Part shown: in pieces, positions 1-6,400 of the stretch
Layout of the letters: each line of letters starts with the position of its first letter
Position numbering within the stretch: the stretch's first letter is position 1
NCBI GenBank assembly: GCA_947177005.1
Contig: CAMWSZ010000111.1
Location: forward strand, 1 to 8,323
Origin: an uncultured Clostridia bacterium
GTDB lineage: Bacteria; Bacillota; Clostridia; Oscillospirales; Oscillospiraceae
Reading direction: 5' to 3'
DNA length: 8,323 bases
Translations under genes and position numbers: made by a program
Notes under the pieces: model-generated
What the model saw: only the letters and a program-made list of their open reading frames with translations
Told to the model about the DNA's origin: nothing
Database searches by the model: none

Positions 1-141
1 GGGGATGTTTTGCGAAAAGGCCGTCTCCTGCAAAATAAACGTCAGCTCCCGCCGGTTCTGCACGGCGGGATTTTTTTCCAGATAGCAGGCCGGAATCGGA
101 AGGTTCTCTTTTTTTCTGGGTGATTTCCAGTCAATTTTCAA
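1..141 (-). CDS. Unidentified protein, N-terminal 47 residues, TTG start, runs off the left edge
   Basis: Reading leftward from 141 there is an open frame of exactly 47 codons to the window edge, starting with TTG. The visible protein begins MKIDWKSPRKKENLPIP (TTG read as Met) and continues with a charged, soluble-looking stretch containing NRRELTFILQETAF. The start is supported by a GGAGG on the minus strand (plus 150-154), 8 nt before the TTG, and by overlap of the TTG with the TGA stop of the preceding gene (TTGA, 138-141). That is the same junction style as elsewhere in the window. It is the third gene of the leftward unit after the acetyltransferase and the QueG-like protein. No signal peptide or membrane segment is visible, and I do not recognise the family. 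A seven-A run sits near the start of the gene. The existence of the gene is fairly secure; its function is unknown. Confidence 0.7.
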   Translation of the reverse strand, partial: MKIDWKSPRKKENLPIPACYLEKNPAVQNRRELTFILQETAFSQNIP

Positions 142-860
142 TCTTCTTTCCTCCAATGCAGTTCGCCTTTGGGACAGACCCGCAGGCACATGTCACAGTC
201 CTGATTGACATTTTGATTATAATACCGTTTGTTGGGATAGGCGTTGATGACGCTCTCGCACTGCCGGGCATGGAAATAGCCGCCGCCCAGGATCGCGCCG
301 CTCAGGCATTTTGCCTGACAGAGCGTGCAGGCCCCGCACTGGCTGGCCGGATTGCCCGCATCCGGTTCCAGGACGGCATCAGTGGCCAGAGCAAGCAGAT
401 TCTGCCGCGGCCCGTATTTCGGGGTGATTAACAGACTGCTTTTTCCGACGTATCCCATACCGCAGTCCGCCGCGGCTTCAGCCAGGCGCAGTCCTATACC
501 GGCGACAGCGTCGCCATAGATCTCGCCGCCGAAGGTATGATACCCCCTCTCCCGGAAAAACCGCCGGAACAGGCGGCAGCGGCGTTCCAGCTCCAGGAGG
601 GTGAGGGAAAAAGTGCCGCGTTCTTTACCGTTTCTTGTCCAGCCGCGGCAGAAGGGATCGGCCATCCCGCAGCCGAAGATCATAACGGATTTGGCATAGG
701 GGTACAGGTCCTTGGGACGCCTTCCGGGACGGGCCCGTTCGTTCATATGGTCCAGGTTCGCAATACCGAACAGGTCGATTCCCGCAGCTTCCGCAAATTG
801 TTTGATCTCCTGTGTCATGCTCCTTTCCCCGCTGCCGTGACTAAGAAGGACCTCTTTCAT
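138..860 (-). CDS. QueG-like double [4Fe-4S] cluster protein (short epoxyqueuosine reductase homolog)
   Basis: A 240-residue protein related to epoxyqueuosine reductase QueG (COG1600). The N-terminal half resembles the QueG cobalamin-binding region, with FGIANLD around residue 31 and the segment GYVGKSSLLITPKYG at 136-150, which corresponds to the GWIGKN region of QueG. A ferredoxin-like part follows: C175-x2-C178-x2-C181-x3-C185, C201, then C222-x2-C225-x3-C229-P. These are eight cysteines, enough for two [4Fe-4S] clusters. True QueG is usually well over 300 residues with a C-terminal HEAT-like tRNA-binding part; this protein ends right after the second cluster. It is therefore probably a reductase of unknown substrate rather than the queuosine enzyme. 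The start at 860 has AAGGAG 8 nt upstream and overlaps the acetyltransferase stop (ATGA). The internal Met at residue 15 has its purine-rich site only about 1-2 nt away, which is too close. Cytosolic; soluble. Confidence 0.85.
   Translation of the reverse strand: MKEVLLSHGSGERSMTQEIKQFAEAAGIDLFGIANLDHMNERARPGRRPKDLYPYAKSVMIFGCGMADPFCRGWTRNGKERGTFSLTLLELERRCRLFRRFFRERGYHTFGGEIYGDAVAGIGLRLAEAAADCGMGYVGKSSLLITPKYGPRQNLLALATDAVLEPDAGNPASQCGACTLCQAKCLSGAILGGGYFHARQCESVINAYPNKRYYNQNVNQDCDMCLRVCPKGELHWRKED
150..154 (-). promoter_or_regulatory. Ribosome binding site deciding a TTG start
   Basis: GGAGG on the minus strand lies inside the last codons of the QueG-like gene, 8 nt upstream of the TTG at 141-139. 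There is no ATG in this frame within the window, so this site together with the TTGA overlap is the main argument for a gene at the left edge. Confidence 0.65.
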
Positions 861-1375
861 CTGATGATCTCCTTTTTATATAAGTAATGCGGCATATCCC
901 TGCCGTTATAATGTTTGGTAAAAACGGATTGCTTGATAAATCCCGCCCGTTCGGCCACTTTAACGGAAGGGATATTATTCGTTTTAATCTGTGCGTAAAC
1001 AGCGGAGAGTTCCAGACGGGAAGAAGCATACGCCAGCATGGCCCCAACGCCCTCCGCAGCATAACCCCGGTGAAAATACTGACGTTTCAGCATATAGCAG
1101 ACTTCATACGCAGTTTCATCGTTGAGAGAAAAGCGGTGGAGTCCGATCTGCCCGGCGGTATTCTGACTGGAGCGGTCAACCGCCGCAAAATAACCCACGC
1201 CGTCCAGCCGGTAACATTCCTTCTGCTTTTTGATCCAGTCATAGATCTGTTCATCGGAAAAAGTATGTTCCCAGGCATACATAACCTGCGGATCAGCCAG
1301 CATCATTTTCAGGTCATCAAAATCACCTGTTTCAAGCCTGCGGTATACCAGACGATTGCTTTCCGTAACATACAT
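857..1375 (-). CDS. GNAT family N-acetyltransferase (RimJ/RimL-like, Acetyltransf_3)
   Basis: A 172-residue acetyltransferase of the GNAT fold, which moves the acetyl group of acetyl-CoA to an amine on a protein or small molecule. It opens with the typical beta strand ESNRLVYRRLETGDFDDL. The acetyl-CoA pyrophosphate-binding loop is RGYAAEGVGAML at 103-114, and the later signature NIPSVKVAERAGF lies at 134-146 (N-x-x-S-x-x-x-x-E-R-x-G-F, as in RimJ/RimL-type enzymes). The length is normal for the family. The same frame extends upstream to an ATG at 1459, but the ATG at 1375 is preferred: it has GAGGAG 10 nt upstream (plus 1386-1391), the conserved domain begins there, and the only good promoter lies between the two starts. 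It is the first gene of the leftward unit, and its stop overlaps the next start by 4 nt. The substrate cannot be told. Confidence 0.88.
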   Translation of the reverse strand: MYVTESNRLVYRRLETGDFDDLKMMLADPQVMYAWEHTFSDEQIYDWIKKQKECYRLDGVGYFAAVDRSSQNTAGQIGLHRFSLNDETAYEVCYMLKRQYFHRGYAAEGVGAMLAYASSRLELSAVYAQIKTNNIPSVKVAERAGFIKQSVFTKHYNGRDMPHYLYKKEIIR

Positions 1376-1415
1376 GAAAAAAATTCTCCTCAGTAAATTG
1401 CTGGTTTCCGTCTTG

Positions 1416-1444
1416 ATTTTACCACCGTTCGGTTCAAAACGCAA
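1416..1444 (-). promoter_or_regulatory. Sigma-A-type promoter for the leftward unit
   Basis: On the minus strand TTGCGT (plus 1439-1444) and TAAAAT (plus 1416-1421) are separated by 17 nt. The -10 is preceded by TGG, giving an extended -10 (TGnTAAAAT). The -35 is weak (3 of 6 consensus bases) and the -10 strong (5 of 6). Transcription would begin near 1409, leaving a leader of about 34 nt before the acetyltransferase ATG at 1375. Confidence 0.6.
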
Positions 1445-1530
1445 GCGGCAGAGCACCATGAGCAGAAGAAACAGATGTACAAGTAACAGGCGCTTTTTTG
1501 TATGTTTTGACCAATTTTAAGGCGCACGGA

Positions 1531-1558
1531 TTGACTTCCTGAAATTTTATGATATGCT
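1531..1558 (+). promoter_or_regulatory. Sigma-A-type promoter for the rightward unit
   Basis: TTGACT at 1531-1536 (5 of 6 consensus bases) is followed after 16 nt by TATGCT at 1553-1558 (4 of 6), which carries an extended -10 TG at 1550-1551. Transcription would start near 1565, about 57 nt before the first ATG at 1622. No other good promoter was seen between the rightward genes, so this one probably drives them all. The rest of 1376-1621 shows only the opposing promoter and AT-rich spacer. Confidence 0.65.
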
Positions 1559-1563
1559 GTTCC

Positions 1564-1584
1564 TATCCATTTGGAAGGTGGATA
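1564..1584 (+). promoter_or_regulatory. Possible operator or leader hairpin
   Basis: TATCCA at 1564-1569 and TGGATA at 1579-1584 form a perfect 6-nt inverted repeat around a 9-nt spacer. It sits at the predicted transcription start of the rightward promoter, a usual place for a repressor site. The repeat is short and no regulator gene is adjacent, so chance is a real possibility. Confidence 0.2.
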
Positions 1585-1621
1585 AGAAGGATGAAAACAG
1601 GAATGGAAAGGAGTTATTTAC

Positions 1622-2500
1622 ATGAAGCGGCTATGGAGGACAGCTGTTTTGTTTCTTGCAATGGCTGTCATGCTGGCGGAAACCGCATTTGCCAATTCCG
1701 CAGCCCCGGACTATTTGCAGGTGGTGCGGCTGAAAAATGCGCCGGAAAAGCCCTACTATCTGGATCTGCTGGCGGAGGGAACGGCGGACAGTTCCTGTAA
1801 GCCTGCCCCCGGCAGTCCGGAAGATCAGGAACTGCTGGCGGCTTTACGGAAAGCCGTACCGGAAGGGTGGAAAGCCTGTACCTTATCATGGACCAACAGT
1901 TTCCATGTGGAGGGCGATTTGGAAGGGGAAAACGGAATCCATCGGTTCAGCGGATTCCATACGCCCGAAAAATTCCGTATCCTGGCTGTAACACAGTCCG
2001 GCGAAACCTGGGTGTCCGATGTCATGGAGAGAAGAACCGTGCAGGATTCCGTCATGGTGGACTGGGACACAAAAACGGTCTCTTCCGTTCCGGTAGGGTT
2101 GGCGGTCGCTTTGCAGGCGCTCTCTACCCTGCTCCCCACATTGCTGCTGGAGAGCCTGCTTCTGCTGGCGTTCGGGTTCAGCTGGAAGAAAAACTGGAAG
2201 CCGTTTTTACTGGTTAATCTGGTGACGCAGGGCGCTTTGACGCTGTTTATCAGCACCAGTGTTCTCCAGAGCGGCGGATCCGAATACATGGTGATGTGGT
2301 ACGGCATATTCCTGGTCCCCGTCGAATTGCTGATTGCTTTCGTGGAAGCCTATGTCTATTTCCGCTGGTTTACCGGGCATACCGGACGCCGGGCGTTTGC
2401 CTATGGCATCGCTGCGAATGCCGTATCCTATCTGCTGGGACTGTGGATTGTACCGGCCGTTTGGGAGAGCTTTGTCCGGGTCCTGTGGCTGGGCGTTTAG
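1622..2500 (+). CDS. Membrane protein with signal peptide and four predicted transmembrane helices, function unknown
   Basis: A 292-residue protein. Residues 1-24 form a signal peptide: basic MKRLWR, a hydrophobic core, then AFA before NS, a good signal peptidase I site. Residues 25-155 are polar and probably lie outside the cytoplasm, beginning NSAAPDYLQVVRLKNAP. Four hydrophobic stretches follow, at about 158-187, 193-214, 223-247 and 256-281. Acidic residues inside the helices (E177, E235, E242) are unusual and could matter for function. I recall similar hypothetical proteins in Clostridia with an N-terminal ANS motif and a membrane part of this kind, but I know of no assigned role. The start is supported by AAAGGAG 8 nt upstream. 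It is the first gene after the rightward promoter and ends 9 nt before dus. A sensor, transporter part or immunity-like protein would all be guesses. Confidence 0.85.
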   Translation: MKRLWRTAVLFLAMAVMLAETAFANSAAPDYLQVVRLKNAPEKPYYLDLLAEGTADSSCKPAPGSPEDQELLAALRKAVPEGWKACTLSWTNSFHVEGDLEGENGIHRFSGFHTPEKFRILAVTQSGETWVSDVMERRTVQDSVMVDWDTKTVSSVPVGLAVALQALSTLLPTLLLESLLLLAFGFSWKKNWKPFLLVNLVTQGALTLFISTSVLQSGGSEYMVMWYGIFLVPVELLIAFVEAYVYFRWFTGHTGRRAFAYGIAANAVSYLLGLWIVPAVWESFVRVLWLGV

Positions 2501-2509
2501 CGAGTAGAG

Positions 2510-3466
2510 ATGGAGATCAAAAAAATTCATTTGGGGAGCGTCACGCTCCCCAATAATGTTGCCATGGCGCCAATGGCCGGACATACCTGCTATCCGTTCC
2601 GGATGCTCTGTCAGGAAATGGGGGCGGGCGTGTGTTTTACGGAAATGGTGAGCGCCAACGCGCTGAAGTATCAGGACCGCGCCAACCGCCGTCTTCTGCT
2701 GACCACAAAGGATGAACGAATCCGTGCGGCGCAGCTGCTGGGGGACGACCCCCGCATTATGGAGCGTGCAGCCTGCGGGGAACTGCTGGCGGATTTCGAT
2801 ATGATTGATATCAATATGGGCTGTCCGGTGCCAAACGTGTTCAAGAGCGGACAGGGGAGCGCATTGCTGGCGGATCTGCCCAGAGCGGAGGCAATTATCC
2901 GGGCCTGCAAACGCAGCGGCAAAATCGTGACGGTCAAATTTCGCATTGGTATTCGGAAGGACGAACCGGTTGCGGCGGAGTTTGCGCTGATGTGCGAGCA
3001 GGCGGGAGCGGATCTGCTGTCGGTCCACGGACGCAGCCGCAGTATGATGTACAACGGCCCGCCCTGCTATGAGCAGATTCAGCTGGCAAAAGCGGCAGTT
3101 TCGATTCCGGTGCTGGCAAACGGCGGGATTTCCAGCGTGGAGGACGCGGACAGGATGCTGGAAGAGACCGGCGCAGACGGGGTGATGATCGGACGCTATG
3201 CGCTGGAGGACCCGTATATTTTTGCCCGCCTCACGGGGCGGACAGTGGAGAAAAGCCGGTACACCCTCCTGAAAGAACAGACCGCGCTGGCCCTGCAATA
3301 CTATGACGAGCCTTTCGTCATGGCGTATATACGGAACCTGTCCGCATACCTGATGAAAAAGCAGAAAGGAACCAAGCGGTATAAACAGAAAATTTATCAG
3401 TGCGGCAGTCTGGAGGAGCTGGACCGGCTTCTTCAGGCGGCTTTTGGAGAGGAGACTGTCCAATGA
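2510..3466 (+). CDS. dus: tRNA-dihydrouridine synthase, DusB-like
   Basis: A 318-residue FMN enzyme of the Dus family, which reduces specific uridines in tRNA to dihydrouridine using NAD(P)H. Family marks in order: MAPMAGHTCYPFR at 19-31, Q75 in AAQLLG, the catalytic-cysteine loop DINMGCP with C105, K143 in VTVKFRIG, H173 in SVHGRSRS, ANGGI at 203-207, and GVMIGRYALEDPYIF at 224-238. The segment FRMLCQEMGAGVCFTEMVSAN is close to E. coli DusB as I remember it. Departures from the usual sequence are HTC in place of VTD after APMAG, NGGI in place of NGDI, and PN in place of KK after the catalytic loop. It may therefore be a divergent paralog. The start has no good Shine-Dalgarno sequence, only purine-rich GTAGAG directly before ATG; coupling to the upstream gene 9 nt away is likely. 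Its 3' end overlaps the LRR gene by ATGA. Confidence 0.93.
   Translation: MEIKKIHLGSVTLPNNVAMAPMAGHTCYPFRMLCQEMGAGVCFTEMVSANALKYQDRANRRLLLTTKDERIRAAQLLGDDPRIMERAACGELLADFDMIDINMGCPVPNVFKSGQGSALLADLPRAEAIIRACKRSGKIVTVKFRIGIRKDEPVAAEFALMCEQAGADLLSVHGRSRSMMYNGPPCYEQIQLAKAAVSIPVLANGGISSVEDADRMLEETGADGVMIGRYALEDPYIFARLTGRTVEKSRYTLLKEQTALALQYYDEPFVMAYIRNLSAYLMKKQKGTKRYKQKIYQCGSLEELDRLLQAAFGEETVQ
2531..2553 (+). repeat. Perfect 10-bp inverted repeat inside the start of dus
   Basis: TTGGGGAGCG at 2531-2540 and CGCTCCCCAA at 2544-2553 are exact reverse complements around the three bases TCA. In RNA this is a strong GC-rich hairpin beginning 21 nt after the first base of the dus ATG, and it codes for residues 8-15. 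No T-run follows on the plus strand, so it is not an intrinsic terminator in that direction. It could affect dus translation or mRNA processing. Confidence 0.8.
3449..3454 (+). promoter_or_regulatory. Ribosome binding site deciding the LRR gene start
   Basis: GAGGAG lies within the last codons of dus, 8 nt before ATG 3463-3465. It selects this start over the in-frame upstream ATG at 3400, which would add 21 residues encoded wholly inside dus. Confidence 0.75.
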
Positions 3467-6400
3467 TGGAGGGAATGGAGATCCGGCAGGGGGTATTGCT
3501 GCGCTGTACCCTGCGGGAGACAGAAGCAGCAGTTCCGGAGGGCGTTCACACAATCGGTCCCAATGCGTTTAAGGGATGCGTCTCATTGGAGCGTGTATAT
3601 CTGCCCGGCAGTCTGCGGGAAATCGGCGCGTCGGCGTTCAAGGGGTGCCGCCGCCTGCAAAGCGTAAACATCCCCGGCGGACTGGAGCGTGTGGGAGAAT
3701 ACGCCTTTTACCGCTGCCACGCGCTGCGGGAAATCGGCCTGCCCGCCGGTGTTCGGGAACTGGGTGACTGTACGTTCCTCTACTGCGACAGCCTGGAGCG
3801 TGCGGCGATCCCCGGCGTACTGCGGCTGGGACGGCAGGTATTTCTCAACGACCTGTCCCTGCGGGAGCTGACAGTTGCGGCGGACCTCTCTGCCGGTCAG
3901 GTCCGCGACGTATTCACCGGCTGCGGACAGTTGACCCGGTTCCGCTTTCCGGACGGCTCCCTCTATGAACTGGACAGTCCGGTGCAGGCGCTTTTAAGCG
4001 GGTTTCATGGCCCGGAGCTGGTGCGCATCATCGCGGAGGACATTTACCGTTCCATGGAATTACAGAATGGCGTTATGCTGCGGTTCCGGACAAACCTCCC
4101 GCGGGCGGATATTCCGGAAGGGATTGTGGAGATCGGCAGGAGCTGTTTTTTTGATAAACGGGGCATTACATTTGTCCGGCTCCCGCAGAGCCTGCGGGCT
4201 ATTAGGAGCTGCGCTTTCCGCAACTGCATCAGTCTGGAACGCCTGGAACTGGGCAGCGTAAACGTCCGCATTGATTCGGACGCCTTTCAAAATTGCAGTG
4301 CGCTCCGCGAAATCATTCTGCCGGACGGTCAAGTCTGTGCGCTGCACGGTCTGGTTCCGCCGGGTGCGGATACGCCGCTGGTGGTCCGGGAGATCCATGC
4401 CCAGCTGCTCAGCGATTTTGTGCTCAGCGGCGGGATTCTGCTGCAATATCTGGGCCGGGAAGCCCGTCCCGTCGTACCGGAGGGGGTGCGGGTCATCGGA
4501 CGGCGGGCGTTTGCGGGAAACGACGCCATTGACCGTGTGATTTTGCCGGATACGGTAGAGGAGATCCAGAAGGAAGCGTTTGCGGACTGTCCCGCATTAC
4601 AGGCGGTGCCGCTGCCCGGCAGTGTGCGGCGTTTGGGAGAAGCCGTTTTTGCCGGGTGCGGGAAACTGATTCGCTGCGCGATACCGGAGGGCGTTTCCGC
4701 TATACCGCCCTCGGCGTTCCGGCGGTGCGGCACGCTGCGGGAGGCGGCGCTGCCGGGAAGCGTCCGGGAAATCGGGGAGCTGGCTTTTGACGGATGCTGT
4801 AAACTTCCGGGCATCGTCCTGCCTGCGGGACTGGTCAAAATTGGGGATATGGCGTTCTACAAGTGCGGCGCTCTGCGGCGTATTGAAATCCCGGATTCTG
4901 TGGAGGATATCGGAAATAACGCCTTTGCGAAATGCAGTCTGGTCTCTGTGAAATTGGAGCATTCCCCCAAAAAACTGGGTAAAAACTGCTTTGCCTGGTG
5001 TGAAAAGCTGGATCTCAAAAATCTGCCCGAAAAAGCGGAGCGTATTCCGGAGGCCGTATACGACGGTCAGGACTATGCCGGGATCGTAAGGCTGCCGGAG
5101 GGTATCCGCCGGATCGGCGCCAACGCATTTTATAACAACCAAAAAATTACGGGAATTATTTTTCCCCATAGTCTGGAAGAAATCGGCACACGCGCTTTCC
5201 AGCGCTGTACCAATCTGGAACGGATCGAGCTGCAAAGCGCGGTGAGAACCGGTCCCAGCGCCTTTGAAAACTGCGTCCGTCTGAAAAGCCTCTCCGCACC
5301 GCAGGCATTGCAGATCGGAAAGAGAGCGTTTTCCGGCTGTCTGGCTCTGCGGAAAGCGGATTTGGCGGAGGGAACTCGTTTGGATTCCCTGGCCTTTGAG
5401 GACTGTGCCCGTCTGGAATGCCTGACGCTGCCCGAAAATTCGGATATGGAGTGCGACAGCTTCAGCGGCTGTACCGCTCTGCGCACGGTCCGGACAGGGG
5501 GAAAGGCGTGGGTTTTGTCCGGGTGGGACGCCCTTTTTGATACATCCCTGCCCGAACAGGTCCGCGCCGTCTGGATCAGCGCGCAGCAATGCTTTTCGTA
5601 CCAGTACCGTACCCGAACGCTGACGGCTTACCACGGCTGCTGCCCGGTGATACGCATTCCGGACGGCGTGCGGGAAATCGGGCCGGAGGTGTTCCGGGAC
5701 CATTTGATGTTAGAGGAGCTGTATATCCCGGACAGCGTGACCGCCGTTGGAGAACGCGCCTTTCACGGCACGCCTTGGCTGGACCGTCTGAAAGCCGCCG
5801 CACCGCTGCCGCTGATTCACGGCATTCTTCCGGAGGCCGCTTTTTGCCGGGGCGTCGTAACCATTCCCGTCGAAGTCCGGCGGATTGCGGGCTGGGCCTT
5901 TACCAATCAATACGGCTTGGAGGGAGTTATTTTTGAGAGCAGTGAGACAGTCTGTGAAGATTTTGCTTTCCGGAACTGCATCAATCTGCGGTTTGTCACG
6001 CTCCCCGACGGCACAACATACCGTCTGGACTGTCTGGAGGACCGTGACGCCCCCGATTTGCCGCCGTTAGTCCGGCGGATTTTCCAGGACTGCATGAACT
6101 GTTTCAAGGTTGACGGACAGGGCACGTTGATCGAGTGTACCGGCAACATTCCCCGGCTGACGGTTCCGAAGGGGGTCACGGCAATCGGTCCCGGCGTATT
6201 TGCCAACAGCAACCTGTTGGAAGAGATCATTCTGACCCCGGAGGTACGGGAGATCCATGGGGAGTCCTTTGCACAGTGCCGGTGGCTGGAACAGGTGCGG
6301 GGAGGCAGCGGCGTGGAGCGAATCGGGGAACGGGCCTTTATCAACTGTACAAATCTAAGGCGTGTAGAGTTTGGGCAGTGTCTGCGGGAACTGGACAAAC

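Noticed and set aside
887..1396. 169-residue plus-strand open frame opposite the acetyltransferase
   Set aside because: The minus-strand product has the acetyl-CoA-binding motifs; this frame has no ribosome binding site or recognisable domain.
1376..1459. Upstream extension of the acetyltransferase to ATG 1459 (28 extra residues)
   Set aside because: The extra residues match nothing in GNAT proteins, the predicted promoter lies inside this stretch, and ATG 1375 has its own GAGGAG.
1485..1500. GGCGC followed by six T bases, resembling the tail of a terminator
   Set aside because: No stem can be formed upstream of the T-run, and no gene ends nearby on either strand.
1549..1800. Possible leader peptide or small gene overlapping the membrane protein start
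   Set aside because: Its ATGs sit inside or just after the promoter, the purine-rich site near 1591 is too close, and the protein is a frame-shifted copy of the membrane protein coding region.
3400..3462. Upstream extension of the LRR gene to ATG 3400
   Set aside because: It would lie entirely inside dus in another frame. ATG 3463 has a strong ribosome binding site and forms a standard ATGA overlap.
2207..3553. 448-residue minus-strand open frame opposite dus
   Set aside because: It is a shadow of a GC-rich gene. The product is rich in His, Gln and Arg, has no recognisable domain, and dus on the plus strand has clear family motifs.
3613..3738. Identical 15-nt DNA repeats as a sign of CRISPR or recent tandem duplication
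   Set aside because: They encode LREIG at two different positions of the LRR unit, and spacing and flanks are not conserved; ordinary repeat-protein composition explains them.
4597..5703. 368-residue minus-strand open frame opposite the LRR gene
   Set aside because: It is antisense to regular LRR repeats, so its length follows from their codon pattern. The protein shows no family signal.
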